A DNA stretch of 64,000 nt from Lentibacillus sp. CBA3610 (lineage in GTDB: Bacteria; Bacillota; Bacilli; Bacillales; Amphibacillaceae). Below, one piece after another: positions 1 through 9,125 of the stretch. The stretch is from positions 186,001 through 250,000 of the forward strand of contig NZ_CP035925.1 in the NCBI RefSeq assembly GCF_013373365.1, read 5' to 3'. A model generated the notes under the pieces. It did no database searches and was not told the origin of the DNA. It saw only the letters and a list, made by a program, of their open reading frames with translations. The stretch's first letter is position 1. Each line of letters begins with the position of its first letter. The translations under genes were made by a program, and so were the position numbers.

Positions 1-38
1 CCGAACAAGAGTAATATAATCACGTGTAATGACGTCAT
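1..38 (-). CDS. 5' end of a probable membrane protein (partial)
   Basis: Only the first dozen codons lie in the window. On the minus strand a GAGGAG ribosome site stands about 6 bases before an ATG at 38, and the reading frame MTSLHVIILLLFG runs off the left edge. The short polar start followed by a run of hydrophobic residues suggests a first membrane segment or a signal peptide. The family cannot be named from so little sequence. Confidence 0.5.
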   Translation of the reverse strand, partial: MTSLHVIILLLF

Positions 39-234
39 GGTGATTCTCCTCTGCGTTTAAATACTCCTTGGCGATTCCCTGTGTGTGTCATACTAAACGA
101 TGTGTTGGATTCCTGAAAGAAGTACGTATACATTTATCATCTGTGTGACGCAGAAAGCTTTCACGAGACAGGTGAATTATTTGTTTCGGTGCCCTAACAA
201 AACTGGAACAAAAGATTGTAGAAGTTTAAAGCAG

Positions 235-267
235 AAAAACCGTTTCCCGATTGTAACGGGAAACGGT
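235..267 (-). terminator. Rho-independent terminator of the 345-1328 lipoprotein gene
   Basis: Perfect 11-bp arms ACCGTTTCCCG (239-249) and CGGGAAACGGT (257-267) with a 7-base loop. Read on the minus strand the hairpin is followed by five T residues, and it lies 78 bases after the stop codon of the lipoprotein gene. Confidence 0.8.
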
Positions 268-344
268 CATACAGTATTGTATGTCTGGTTTTTGTCAGAA
301 TCTCCCACTACAAACAGCCTCTAAGGATGTTAAGCAGCGAAGAG

Positions 345-1328
345 TTACTGGCTTTCGTTTTGTCCTTGCTGATCCTGGTCCTGATTTTGACCTTGTTCCA
401 TTTGCTGCAGCTCTTCTAAGCTGATGACTTGAGCATTATTTTTAACGTCATCCGGAACGGTAATTTCCTCTTCAACTTTGCCGGCGATTTCCGTTGTCAT
501 ATCCATATCAATGCTCATCGTCACATCTTCAATTGGCATCTCAATTTCCATTTGTTGCTCAATTTTTGATTGTTCGAAGGATTCCTTGTCAACATAGTAT
601 GTTTGGTTCATGTTCTTGATTTGCATATCCTGCAGTGCATTTTCAGCACCCATTTGCTGTAATTGCTGCCCCATGGTTCCTTCAAGTTGTTCCATGGCTA
701 TATCCATAATTTCAGCGGAAGCTTCCTCATTCAGATTTAGTTCGACAACATACTCGTTATTTTCTTCTGTCATAGAGATATAGTCACTGTCGTCTTCACT
801 TTCCGGGAGCTCCTCAAAAATAGCCATCATTTGTTCCATTTGCTGAGCCGGATTTTGGCCCTGGCTTTGTTCGGTGAACTGATCGAGATTCATCCCTTCA
901 ATACCAATCCATTGGCCTTGAGTTTGAGAGTACATCACATCATCAACATAATAGGTTTCGAGCGGCATTTGCATATCCTGCATCGTGGTTTCGCCTGACA
1001 TTTCCATGGTCATAGGATCAAGCGTCATGCGTGCATCCATAGTCATTTCCTGATCAAAGGATTCTTCCTGGTCACCTTGTGTTACCGTCATATTTTGCTG
1101 GGTATTGGATGAGTACTCCATTCCCGGCCAATCTTGCATGGCTTCGCTGGAGTTAATGATGACATCCTCAGGTGCCAGTTTTTCCTCTTCTTGTTCCGTT
1201 TCTTCTGTTGCCTCAGCACTTTCATTTGAATCACCACTTCCGGATGATTCAGAGTCTGATTGTCCGCATCCGGCTGCCACCAGCATGATTGAAAACATAA
1301 CTAATAATATGTACAGACTTTTTCTCAA
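345..1328 (-). CDS. Secreted lipoprotein, DUF6612/LppX-like
   Basis: The 327-residue protein has a signal peptide with lipobox AAGC near residue 20, then a Ser/Glu-rich acidic linker and a long Met/Gln/Glu-rich body. The body resembles the DUF6612 lipoproteins of Bacilli, which have an LppX/LolA-like fold. It should be lipid-anchored on the outer face of the membrane; the ligand is unknown. I place the start at a TTG (1328), because GGAGAGGGG lies 8 bases upstream and the signal peptide then begins MRKSLYILL. An ATG 15 codons further upstream has no ribosome site. The very high Met, Gln and acidic content fits an exported halophile protein. It is a single-gene unit with its own terminator. 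The family call is by general resemblance, and the biological role is not known. Confidence 0.65.
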   Translation of the reverse strand: MRKSLYILLVMFSIMLVAAGCGQSDSESSGSGDSNESAEATEETEQEEEKLAPEDVIINSSEAMQDWPGMEYSSNTQQNMTVTQGDQEESFDQEMTMDARMTLDPMTMEMSGETTMQDMQMPLETYYVDDVMYSQTQGQWIGIEGMNLDQFTEQSQGQNPAQQMEQMMAIFEELPESEDDSDYISMTEENNEYVVELNLNEEASAEIMDIAMEQLEGTMGQQLQQMGAENALQDMQIKNMNQTYYVDKESFEQSKIEQQMEIEMPIEDVTMSIDMDMTTEIAGKVEEEITVPDDVKNNAQVISLEELQQMEQGQNQDQDQQGQNESQ

Positions 1329-1701
1329 TGTACAAAACCCCTCTCCGAAATAATTTATGCAACGCCGCTTCAATGTACAAGGAAAGACATGTATAGCGGT
1401 TATTGCCAGTGCTGAATTGCATTATACAATAAAGTGCTGTCATTTCATATGAACCTTAAATTTTTCTTTTAAAATAATACGTTTGAACTAGTATTTTAGA
1501 ATGATAAAAATAAGCCTCTGCACAACCAGTAAAACCATATCACTGTGGTTTATTTTATTCTTCAGCTTTCTGAGGCAGGTGGATAAATATTAAGTCTTAA
1601 GTCCTAACCATGAAGTGAAGAGGAGTCCAGCTCATTCTATTGTCTTTCCACTGTGCTAAGTTTAAAATGGATAATAGATTTTATTTGAGAGGACTGTAAC
1701 A
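1329..1701. other. Intergenic region between divergent genes
   Basis: This is 373 bases of AT-rich sequence holding the outward promoters of the lipoprotein (minus) and the membrane protein (plus). A 6-bp hairpin AAACCA/TGGTTT followed by TTATTTTATT lies near 1528-1555. No small gene with a convincing ribosome site was found. Confidence 0.4.
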
Positions 1702-3108
1702 ATGGATTTGACCACAAGAGGTCTGCGGTTTTCCATCCTTTTATATGCCCTGCTGCATTTCACAACCTATTTTTGGAATATCGAAATGTTGGCAGGTTTG
1801 CATGCCATCATTGGTTTCATCATGGTTGTTTTAGCCTTTGTACATCTGAAAATACATCGTTTCAAGCTGCCGCTGTTTCTTTTTTTGACGGGGCTCACAA
1901 TTATAATCATGACAGGCGGATCATTCCTGGAAAATATGCAAAACGGCATAAGGCAAATGAGCAATATCGTCGGATTGTTGGCTGTCGTTCCGGTTATCGG
2001 CTGGGTGCTAAGGTCAGAACCGTATATTGATGACCTTATTGGTCTTGCTCACAAAATGCTTAATACCAGCCGCAAGTTTTTTTCTGGTGTGATGATGTTT
2101 ACACACCTCATTTCTTATTTCCTGCTGTTCGGCTCAATTCCGCTGATGTACGGGTTCGTCAATGACCTGTTGCAACACCAGAAAGGCGAGGTATGGGAAA
2201 GATATAAAGCGACGGCGCTGTTGCGTGCGTTTGCGCTCTCAAGTTTATGGGTTATCAGTATTCCCAGTTTTGCGTTCGCAGTAGAGGTGCTTGATGCCTC
2301 ACTATCCGTTGCCATCTTTCAAGGTTTTATAGTTACTGCGGTTGCAATGATTGTTGCTATTATTTTTTCTTATTTTGAAGAAAGACGTCATGATATTGAT
2401 ATGACAGCCGAAATAAAAACGGAAATCGATTCGGTGCTTGAAAAGGCCACGGATAAAAAGCTGCAAAAGCGCCGGACGTGGGAATTTGCTGTTTTGTTCA
2501 TCACGCTGTTCGGTTCTATTTTTCTGATGTATGAAGTGCTCGGCCTTGAACTGATGGTGCTGATTCCTATCATGATTATCATTTGGGCTGGTCTTTATTT
2601 TCTGGTCAAGAAAAAACCGTATAAACTGCTGTTGGAAATAAAAGATTATTATATAAACGGCCTTGCAGGGCAATCCTATCAATTCAGCGTTCTGACCTCG
2701 GCCGGTGTCATGATATACGGCTTGAATCAGACCGGGCTCGGGGAAGCGATGGTTAACGGCGTTTATTCGCTTCAGGAAGTTTTCCCGTTTATTAATATAT
2801 TATACTTTCTGCCGCTAATCGTTATCGTGCTTGGCTTTATGGGGCTTGGACCGCTGACAGTCATGGTTTTGGTTGCCGGTATACTCGAGAGCATTTCATT
2901 GCCTTATCCGCCTGAATTGGTTGTCCTGGCGGTCACGTCCGGAAGTGCCATATCCATTCTGTTGTCACCGCTAATCATGCCGGTTATTGTGCTGAGCGGC
3001 ACGAATGGCTTAAGTCCGTTAAAAAACGGACTCAAATTCAACTATAAATATGCGATTGTCCTGTATGTGATGGTTCAGGTGTATGTGCAGTGGATGGTGT
3101 ACCTTTGA
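1702..3108 (+). CDS. Polytopic membrane protein, transporter-like, function unknown
   Basis: The 468 residues form about 11-12 hydrophobic segments, with one charged cytoplasmic stretch near residues 225-258 (EERRHDIDMTAEIKTEID..KKLQKRR). The C-terminal half has Gly/Pro-rich membrane loops (GLGPLTVMV, LLSPLIMPV) of the kind seen in ion-transporter-superfamily carriers such as the DctM or GntP groups. I do not recognise the exact family and assign no substrate. The start ATG follows GAGAGG by 8 bases. It is a single-gene unit, and a GGGACA palindrome begins 4 bases after its stop codon. Confidence 0.6.
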   Translation: MDLTTRGLRFSILLYALLHFTTYFWNIEMLAGLHAIIGFIMVVLAFVHLKIHRFKLPLFLFLTGLTIIIMTGGSFLENMQNGIRQMSNIVGLLAVVPVIGWVLRSEPYIDDLIGLAHKMLNTSRKFFSGVMMFTHLISYFLLFGSIPLMYGFVNDLLQHQKGEVWERYKATALLRAFALSSLWVISIPSFAFAVEVLDASLSVAIFQGFIVTAVAMIVAIIFSYFEERRHDIDMTAEIKTEIDSVLEKATDKKLQKRRTWEFAVLFITLFGSIFLMYEVLGLELMVLIPIMIIIWAGLYFLVKKKPYKLLLEIKDYYINGLAGQSYQFSVLTSAGVMIYGLNQTGLGEAMVNGVYSLQEVFPFINILYFLPLIVIVLGFMGLGPLTVMVLVAGILESISLPYPPELVVLAVTSGSAISILLSPLIMPVIVLSGTNGLSPLKNGLKFNYKYAIVLYVMVQVYVQWMVYL

Positions 3109-3111
3109 AAT

Positions 3112-3138
3112 GGGACACAGGGTCAGACCCCTTGTCCC
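3112..3138. repeat. GGGACA-type palindromic repeat, copy 1
   Basis: GGGACACAGGGTC and GACCCCTTGTCCC form near-perfect inverted arms around one base. It is one of five related palindromes in the window (3112, 35213, 39198, 40144, 45222). It lies directly after a stop codon and before the phosphodiesterase gene. Confidence 0.75.
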
Positions 3139-3168
3139 GACTTATGCTACATTTAAAGGAGTCTTACC

Positions 3169-3663
3169 ATGAAAATCGTCGTAACAGCGGATACTCATTT
3201 AAAAGAAGCAGGAAAACTCCCTTCACGCCTCATCACAGAACTTCAATCAGCTGATGTAATCGTGCATGCAGGAGACTGGAAATCATACGATGTCTATGAA
3301 GAGCTTTCCCGATATGGTGATGTAATAGGCGTCTACGGCAATATCGATGGTGATGATATAAGGGAACATTTGCCGGCGAAACAAGTTTTTGAGATAAAGG
3401 GTTTCAGAATCGGCGTTATCCATGGTCACGGGGACAAAAAGACTACCGAAAAGCGGGCTCTTGAGGCGTTTGCTGATGATCAGCCGGATGTCATCATTTT
3501 CGGTCATTCACATATTCCCTTGATCCGGTATTTCAAGAAACAGCTGCTGCTCAATCCGGGATCACCAACGGATAAGCGGACGCTGCCATATTATTCATTT
3601 GCCATCCTTGAAATCACCGGGGAGATTCATGCGGAGCTTATCTTTTTTGACGATAAAAACTGA
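3169..3663 (+). CDS. YfcE/MJ0936-type metallophosphodiesterase (YsnB-like)
   Basis: A 164-residue calcineurin-like phosphoesterase of the small bacterial YfcE/MJ0936 class, which hydrolyses phosphodiesters with two bound metals. All metal motifs are present in order: DTH (residues 8-10), GDW (37-39), GNID (58-61), the HGHGD stretch (about 85-89) and the C-terminal GHSH (about 112-115). Length matches the family. AAAGGAG stands 8 bases before the ATG. In Bacilli this gene usually follows rph and the nucleotide phosphatase; here it stands alone behind a membrane-protein gene, so its partner genes give no clue to its substrate. It is cytoplasmic, with no signal peptide. Confidence 0.85.
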   Translation: MKIVVTADTHLKEAGKLPSRLITELQSADVIVHAGDWKSYDVYEELSRYGDVIGVYGNIDGDDIREHLPAKQVFEIKGFRIGVIHGHGDKKTTEKRALEAFADDQPDVIIFGHSHIPLIRYFKKQLLLNPGSPTDKRTLPYYSFAILEITGEIHAELIFFDDKN

Positions 3664-3777
3664 TGTGATTCAGAAAAAATCTTTTAATAAAATATGAACG
3701 TTGTGTGACAAAAACGCGAATAATTTGTTAAAATAATATTAAGAATCCGCTTACACATTTTATAGGAGATGATCAAA

Positions 3778-4071
3778 ATGGGTGTTACGTTAATGTTTAT
3801 GGTTTTGGGAACTGCGACACCATTCATTTTCCTGTATTTGAACAAAAAAACGCTTGCGATTGTGCAATCAATTCTGCTTGCAGGCATGTGGGTTTATTTT
3901 ATCCAAGTGATGTTTCTGGCTGTGGTTCCCGCCGTATTCTCCATTACGTGGATAATGTTCTACACAAGCATGATGCTATCCGCGGTAGGCTGGGTGATGT
4001 TCATTATCGACATGATCAACACGTCAGAAAAATACGGTGGACTCACCATTAAAGAAATCCGTGAATTATAA
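3778..4071 (+). CDS. Small membrane protein with three hydrophobic segments
   Basis: The 97-residue protein has three predicted transmembrane segments and a short polar tail ending GGLTIKEIREL. I set the start at ATG 3778 because GGAG lies 9 bases upstream; the ATG at 3769 overlaps that ribosome site. It forms its own transcription unit with a strong terminator right behind it. I do not recognise the family. Its position just downstream (convergent) of the qox operon is suggestive, but there is no evidence for a role in respiration. Confidence 0.6.
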   Translation: MGVTLMFMVLGTATPFIFLYLNKKTLAIVQSILLAGMWVYFIQVMFLAVVPAVFSITWIMFYTSMMLSAVGWVMFIIDMINTSEKYGGLTIKEIREL

Positions 4072-4105
4072 AACCTCTTTCCGCTATTGGGAAAGAGGTT
4101 TTTTT
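4072..4105 (+). terminator. Terminator, probably bidirectional between convergent genes
   Basis: Arms AACCTCTTTCC (4072-4082) and GGGAAAGAGGTT (4089-4100) with a 6-base loop, then a T-run to 4105. It immediately follows the TAA of the small membrane protein gene and faces the end of qoxD. Confidence 0.85.
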
Positions 4106-4126
4106 GCAGTGTTTAAAATCATGTTC

Positions 4127-4423
4127 TTACATAAAGCCGAATGACATCGTGAACAATGAACCTGCAATGAGTATGGCAAAGATGATGGTGCCATGGAACA
4201 TCATATTCCATGGTGCGTTGCCCATTCCACGTTCAATCAAATGCATGAACAAAAAGAGCTGAATGGCTGCCTGGATAATCGCCAGTAAAAAGATTGAAAT
4301 AATAATCCACATGACCGGCAAATTAGAACCCAGCGCCGCCCATATTGCCACAAATGTTAATATAACAGATGTCACGTACCCAATGATGTGTTTAATTGGA
4401 AGTTTTTTGGATTGCTTTTCCAT
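4127..4423 (-). CDS. qoxD: Quinol oxidase subunit IV
   Basis: A 98-residue protein with three transmembrane helices, typical of the CyoD/QoxD/CtaF subunit IV family of haem-copper oxidases. The family signature FLFMHLIERG is present in the loop between the second and third helices. Subunit IV stabilises the complex and has no redox centre. The gene is the last of qoxABCD, one base after qoxC, and is transcribed on the minus strand. Confidence 0.85.
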   Translation of the reverse strand: MEKQSKKLPIKHIIGYVTSVILTFVAIWAALGSNLPVMWIIISIFLLAIIQAAIQLFLFMHLIERGMGNAPWNMMFHGTIIFAILIAGSLFTMSFGFM

Positions 4424-4424
4424 A

Positions 4425-5030
4425 CTAAATCACCATCCCTAACAGGTAAACACCTGTAAAAATGAAAATCCAAATGACGTCTAAATAGTGCCAATACAGC
4501 CCGAAAATAAATAATTTATTGCTCGTGACAGATGTTATGCCTCTTTTTGCAAGCTGTATCAGCAGCAGGATCAGCCAGCCGATTCCGAATGTCACGTGCA
4601 GGCCGTGTGTGCCCGTGAGCACGAAAAACGCTGACCAGTATGCGCTGGACTGAAGGGTAGCACCTTCCGTGGCGTAATGGTAAAATTCATATATCTCAAA
4701 CCCCAGAAAGGTTAAGCCGAGAGCCAATGTGATCAGCAGCCACGTCATCATACCTTTGACTGAACCACGCCGCATGTCATTAATGGCAAGCCCACCTGTA
4801 AAACTGCTCGTCAGCAGAATGAGCGTCATCACAATTGCGATTCCCGGTTCAAACAGCTCCCCGGGGGCAGGGGAATCTGCCGTTCGGCCAAAAAGCACAG
4901 CGTACGTCGCAAATAATGTTCCGAACAGCGCCATTTCTGCAGCCAGAAAGATCCAAAAGCCAACAATATTCATTTGGCCTTGTTCGGTCTGATATTCAAG
5001 TGGTTTGCTGTTTTCTTCAGATGCATTCAT
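4425..5030 (-). CDS. qoxC: Quinol oxidase subunit III
   Basis: A 201-residue COX3-family protein with five to six transmembrane helices and the stretch FWIFLAAEMALFGTLFATY near the N-terminus, plus HGLHVTFG and YWHYLDVIW, all characteristic of subunit III. I start at MNASEEN (5030), where AGGGGG lies about 8 bases upstream and directly after the qoxB stop. A longer reading would overlap qoxB by more than 70 bases. It binds no metal and supports proton uptake and subunit I assembly. Confidence 0.9.
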   Translation of the reverse strand: MNASEENSKPLEYQTEQGQMNIVGFWIFLAAEMALFGTLFATYAVLFGRTADSPAPGELFEPGIAIVMTLILLTSSFTGGLAINDMRRGSVKGMMTWLLITLALGLTFLGFEIYEFYHYATEGATLQSSAYWSAFFVLTGTHGLHVTFGIGWLILLLIQLAKRGITSVTSNKLFIFGLYWHYLDVIWIFIFTGVYLLGMVI

Positions 5031-5031
5031 G

Positions 5032-6966
5032 CTATAACCCCCTTGCCGAGCGTTCGGTCCGCTTGATTTCGTCTGCGTCAATGTGGTGACCTTTATTGTA
5101 GTCAAATGAACGGATGATCATCATCACGATTGTACCGATTAGTCCGGCGACTGCCAGCCAAATCCACTCGAAAACTAAAGCAAAACAGGCAAAGAACATG
5201 ATGGCTGACATGATAAACGGTTGTCCTGTGCTGTTCGGCATATGAATTGGTTCTACTTTTGACTCATCGTAGACCGTTTCACCTTTTTGCTTCATGTTCC
5301 AGTAAGCGTCGTGTGACGTTACATGCGGCACAACGGCAAAATTGTATTCCGGTACCGGTGTCGGGGTTGCCCATTCAAGCGTTCGGCCGTCCCAAGAGTC
5401 ACCGGTTTGCTCACGTTCGCTGTGCCGGTAGCTGTAATAAATGTTATACACAAATACGGCGAAACCGAGTCCCATGCTGAATGCACCGACTGTTGAAATT
5501 GGGTTTAATGGCAGCCATTCCGGAACGATATGGAAAACTCTTCGCGGCATGCCGTCGAGTCCCAAAAAGTACTGTGGCAGGAAGGTGATGTGGAAACCAA
5601 TGACAAACAGCCAGAAACTCCACTTTCCAATCCGTTCGTTAAGCTTGTGGCCGAACATTTTCGGATACCAATACACAAGTCCGGCAAAACAACCGAAAAC
5701 GGTTCCTGCAATCAGGACATAATGGAAGTGTGCAATCAGGAAATACGAATTGTGGAACTGGTAATCGGCGGCAGCCATGCCAAGCATAACCCCTGTTATA
5801 CCGCCAATTGTAAAACTTGGGATAAACGCCAGTGCCCACATCATCGCTGTTGTTGTTCTGATTCTGGATTTATATAAGGTTGCCAGCCAATTGAATATTT
5901 TCACGCCGGTCGGTACAGCAATCGCCATCGTTGTAACCGAGAATATGGAATTGACAAATGCTCCCGCGCCCATTGTAAAGAAATGGTGCACCCATACAAG
6001 GAAACTCAGTCCGGCAATGATAATAATCGACCAGACCATGACGGTGTAACCGAATAATTGCTTCTTGGCAAATGTGGCAATAACCTCGGAAAAGATACCG
6101 AAAGCCGGAAGTATTACAATATAGACTTCCGGATGGCCCCACATCCAGAACAGGTTTGCCCACATCATCGGCAGCCCTTCACCGGCCAGTGTAAAGAAGT
6201 GTGATCCGAAAATCCGGTCAATCGTCATGAGTGCCAGCGCAACGGTCAGAATCGGAAAGGCAAATACGATAATGAACGATGTAATAAACGTGGACCAGGT
6301 AAAAATAGGCATTTTAAACATGGTCATACCCGGTGCACGCATTTTCAGGATTGTCACCATCAAATTAATGCCTGTTGCCAGTGTTCCAATCCCTGACAGC
6401 TGCAGTGCGAGCAGGTAAAAGTTCTGTCCCGGATCAGGACTCATCACATCACCGGCAAGCGGTGTATAACTTGTCCAGCCGGCATCAGGTGCGCCGCCAA
6501 TGACAAATGATACGTTGAACAGCATGGCCCCGAAGAAAAAGGACCAGAAACTCAATGCGTTCACATAAGGAAAAGCAAAGTCACGCGCTCCGATTTGCAG
6601 CGGCACGACAATGTTCATCAAACCAATCAAAAACGGCATTGCCATGAAAAAGATCATGATCGTTCCGTGTGTGGTAAAAATTTCATTGTAATGCTGGGCG
6701 TTCAGGAAGTTCATATCCGGAAAGGCCAGCTGTGTCCGCATCATCAGTGCATCAGTACCTGCGCGGAACAACATTGCGAGCGCACTTAAGATATACATGA
6801 TGCCGATTTTTTTATGGTCGACGGTCGTCAGCCACTCGCGCCAGAGCCATTTCCATTTTTTAAAATAAGTTAGCAGGAAGATGATGGCGCCTGTAACAAG
6901 TGTAATGGCAACCATCCCGGCATATATAAGCGGTTCGCCCGTTACAAAAAATTCATCAAGCTGCAT
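5032..6966 (-). CDS. qoxB: aa3-type quinol oxidase subunit I
   Basis: The 644-residue catalytic subunit of a haem-copper oxidase, which reduces O2 with electrons from menaquinol and pumps protons. The sequence carries the family ligands: THGTIM (low-spin haem His), WGHPEVY (CuB His with the cross-linked Tyr), VWVHHFF (two CuB His) and AHFHYVLIAG (high- and low-spin haem His). It has about 14-15 transmembrane helices; the extra helices outside the 12-helix core are typical of QoxB/CyoB. Length is close to the B. subtilis protein as I remember it. Its ATG overlaps the qoxA stop by one base (TAATG), implying translational coupling. Confidence 0.95.
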   Translation of the reverse strand: MQLDEFFVTGEPLIYAGMVAITLVTGAIIFLLTYFKKWKWLWREWLTTVDHKKIGIMYILSALAMLFRAGTDALMMRTQLAFPDMNFLNAQHYNEIFTTHGTIMIFFMAMPFLIGLMNIVVPLQIGARDFAFPYVNALSFWSFFFGAMLFNVSFVIGGAPDAGWTSYTPLAGDVMSPDPGQNFYLLALQLSGIGTLATGINLMVTILKMRAPGMTMFKMPIFTWSTFITSFIIVFAFPILTVALALMTIDRIFGSHFFTLAGEGLPMMWANLFWMWGHPEVYIVILPAFGIFSEVIATFAKKQLFGYTVMVWSIIIIAGLSFLVWVHHFFTMGAGAFVNSIFSVTTMAIAVPTGVKIFNWLATLYKSRIRTTTAMMWALAFIPSFTIGGITGVMLGMAAADYQFHNSYFLIAHFHYVLIAGTVFGCFAGLVYWYPKMFGHKLNERIGKWSFWLFVIGFHITFLPQYFLGLDGMPRRVFHIVPEWLPLNPISTVGAFSMGLGFAVFVYNIYYSYRHSEREQTGDSWDGRTLEWATPTPVPEYNFAVVPHVTSHDAYWNMKQKGETVYDESKVEPIHMPNSTGQPFIMSAIMFFACFALVFEWIWLAVAGLIGTIVMMIIRSFDYNKGHHIDADEIKRTERSARGL

Positions 6967-7916
6967 TACTGTCCACCTTCTTTCTCCGATGGTCCATGTT
7001 CATGATTTTCGCCGTTTTCAAGATGCAGCTGCTCTGCAAATTCAGCCCGATGGCGTTCAATGGAATAGTCCATGCCTTCTTTTGTGCCATGGTCGACCCA
7101 CTCAAGGTGTGTCGATGAAAATGCCATCGTATCCACGATTCCAGGTTCCAGCAATGCATCATATTGATCCTGCGTCAATTCAGGCGCTGTGTTTTGTGTT
7201 GATTCCACCCAGTCCTGGAAGTCACTGCTGTTTTCGGCATGTACTTTAAACGTCTGTTCAGCAAAGCCTTCACCGTTAAAATTGGAATTGCGGCCCTGGT
7301 ATACACCGGGTTCATCAGCCTGCAGATAAAGCGTGGTGTGCATGCCGGCCATATTATATTTTTGACCGCCTAAAGCAGGAATCCACAAGGCCTGCATTGA
7401 ATCAGCCGAGGATAACCGGAATTCAATGGCTCGGTCTGTTGGGATGTGCAGGTAATTGACCGTTTCAATACCCTGCTCCGGATAACTGAAAAACCACTTC
7501 CAATCAGCAGCCGTCGCATGAATGACAAGCGGGCCTTGTTCAGCTGAAGGTTCCGGCGGTTTTTCCAAATCAAATATTGTTGAGATGGTTGGTATGGACA
7601 GGGCAGTTACGATCATAACCGGTATGATCGTCCATATCGTTTCCAGTTTACGATTACCGTGAAGATCCGGTTTATATTCGGCCTTCCGGTTGGGTTTATC
7701 CCTGTATTTCACAACCATGATGGTGAAGAGTGTGAATACGACCACCACAATCCCCAGCATGAATATGAGTGCATAGAGAATCAGATCCCGCTGACTTTCC
7801 GCAACCGGACCTTTGGGATCCAATACAGTCAGCTCACTGCATCCACTGAGCAATAATGTAAGGCCAATGAGCATAAAGGCAACCCATTTGTTCAGATGCT
7901 TCAGTCTATGTCTCAT
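6966..7916 (-). CDS. qoxA: aa3-type quinol oxidase subunit II (lipoprotein)
   Basis: A 316-residue subunit II with signal peptide and lipobox LSGC, two transmembrane helices and a periplasmic-side cupredoxin domain (WKWFFSYPEQGIETVNYLH, then IPALGGQKYNMAGM). The CuA motif CxxxCxxxH is absent, which marks a quinol oxidase and not a cytochrome c oxidase. The C-terminal tail is His/Glu-rich. I start at MRHRL (7916): AGAGGTG lies about 7 bases upstream, whereas the upstream MQRCYF has no such site. First gene of qoxABCD. Confidence 0.93.
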   Translation of the reverse strand: MRHRLKHLNKWVAFMLIGLTLLLSGCSELTVLDPKGPVAESQRDLILYALIFMLGIVVVVFTLFTIMVVKYRDKPNRKAEYKPDLHGNRKLETIWTIIPVMIVTALSIPTISTIFDLEKPPEPSAEQGPLVIHATAADWKWFFSYPEQGIETVNYLHIPTDRAIEFRLSSADSMQALWIPALGGQKYNMAGMHTTLYLQADEPGVYQGRNSNFNGEGFAEQTFKVHAENSSDFQDWVESTQNTAPELTQDQYDALLEPGIVDTMAFSSTHLEWVDHGTKEGMDYSIERHRAEFAEQLHLENGENHEHGPSEKEGGQ

Positions 7917-8133
7917 GAAATAACACCTCTGCAATTCGTTGGAGATATGTTTTTCACTATGAATCTAGTGTTAACCTATGAACAATTTTATTAGACGCCT
8001 TCCCGTTTTTGTTGACAGTCAATCATTCGTTGATAATTGGTCATGAAATTGTGATATATTTTATTAAAAATGCTTTTGTGAAAGTGGGGATGAGAGGAAG
8101 CCTGTGTGCGTATTGTGTGGGTGGGGGTCGGAC

Positions 8134-8294
8134 ATGGGTGCGAGAGACGAAGCATGGGCGTGAACTCCGGAACATGGGCCAGAAAATGAAAACATGGGCC
8201 GTAGAGTCAAAATATGGGCGTGAGAATTGGAACATGGGCCGGAAATCCGAAATATGGGCCGGTAACTCGTGAACGTGGGCGCAAAACTGACAAC
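8134..8294. repeat. 20-bp tandem array with ATGGGC core, array 1
   Basis: Eight units begin at 8134, 8154, 8174, 8194, 8214, 8234, 8254 and 8275. Each starts ATGGGC (or GTGGGC/ATGGGT), usually followed by CGG or CGT and ending AAC or AAT. The period is 20 bases with one 21-base unit. It lies in the gap between the qox operon start and the ABC exporter gene. A second array of the same unit lies at 62229-62369. Confidence 0.85.
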
Positions 8295-8432
8295 AAGTGT
8301 GGGCGGAAGTAGTGATAGCTCGGCTTAAAAGTATCAAAAGCGTAACCTTCCACACGACAAGAAAACTCCCTGTACTTAAATAGGACATTAAAACAGTCGC
8401 ATTCTCATCCGAAAATGCGACTGTTATCCAGA

Positions 8433-9125
8433 TTAATCATCTGTCACTGTCCTTTTAAAACAAATGAACATAAATAGTGCTGCGGCAGCGACCCAAAGTG
8501 TTATGATGCCGATGGGTGCCCATGAGCTGTTTTCGTGCGCCTCGATCGCCTGCATGACTGGAAATGTATCGAAAATGGTCATGACGATACCGTCTTCAGA
8601 AAATCCGAGCTGTCCAACCATCGGTGTAAAGCCGAACAAAAACATAACCGGCATTAGATAGACAGATGTGGATGCAATCGATTTTGAAAATAGGCCGATA
8701 CCGATACCGAGGAACAGGAAGAATAGGAATTGCAATATTAATCCACTGATGGGTATGGTGTTCAAAAACGGGTCAATGCCAAGGATCATCAGTGATACAA
8801 CGAGTGATACGAGTGTTATAAGGCCTGTCACAAGACTTTTTCCGATAATGATATCTACAAAAGAGGCTGGTGACAATATCAGTCCGCGCAATGTTTTCTT
8901 TTCATTTTCCTCTGCCATCATTGTCATCATAGTGCTTGATGTGACCGCCGAAAAAGTCACCCCGACAATTAAATAGAGCAGCGTAAGTGGAAATTCCTCT
9001 GTGCCCATCCGGTCATAAATTAAAGCAAGTACGACAGGAATCAGCGGCATCGTCAGCAGCATCATATTTTTCATGAAGTCTTTGATATCTTTTTCAAAAA
9101 TGGCACTTATGCGCTGAACGTTCAT
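8433..9125 (-). CDS. ABC-2 type transporter permease
   Basis: A 230-residue ABC-2 family membrane protein with six predicted transmembrane helices and the cytoplasmic stretch EENEKKTLRGLILSPAS after helix 2, a typical feature of ABC-2 permeases. It pairs with the ATPase gene directly upstream; the start ATG overlaps the ATPase stop by one base (TAATG). The exported substrate is not predictable. With the degenerate-ATPase/LytTR regulator at 10204-11154 it forms a three-gene unit on the minus strand, as in drug- or peptide-exporter systems of Bacilli. Confidence 0.85.
   Translation of the reverse strand: MNVQRISAIFEKDIKDFMKNMMLLTMPLIPVVLALIYDRMGTEEFPLTLLYLIVGVTFSAVTSSTMMTMMAEENEKKTLRGLILSPASFVDIIIGKSLVTGLITLVSLVVSLMILGIDPFLNTIPISGLILQFLFFLFLGIGIGLFSKSIASTSVYLMPVMFLFGFTPMVGQLGFSEDGIVMTIFDTFPVMQAIEAHENSSWAPIGIITLWVAAAALFMFICFKRTVTDD

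Noticed and set aside
6966..7916. Cytochrome c oxidase subunit II
   Set aside because: The CuA ligands are absent and the gene order is qoxABCD, so it is a quinol oxidase.
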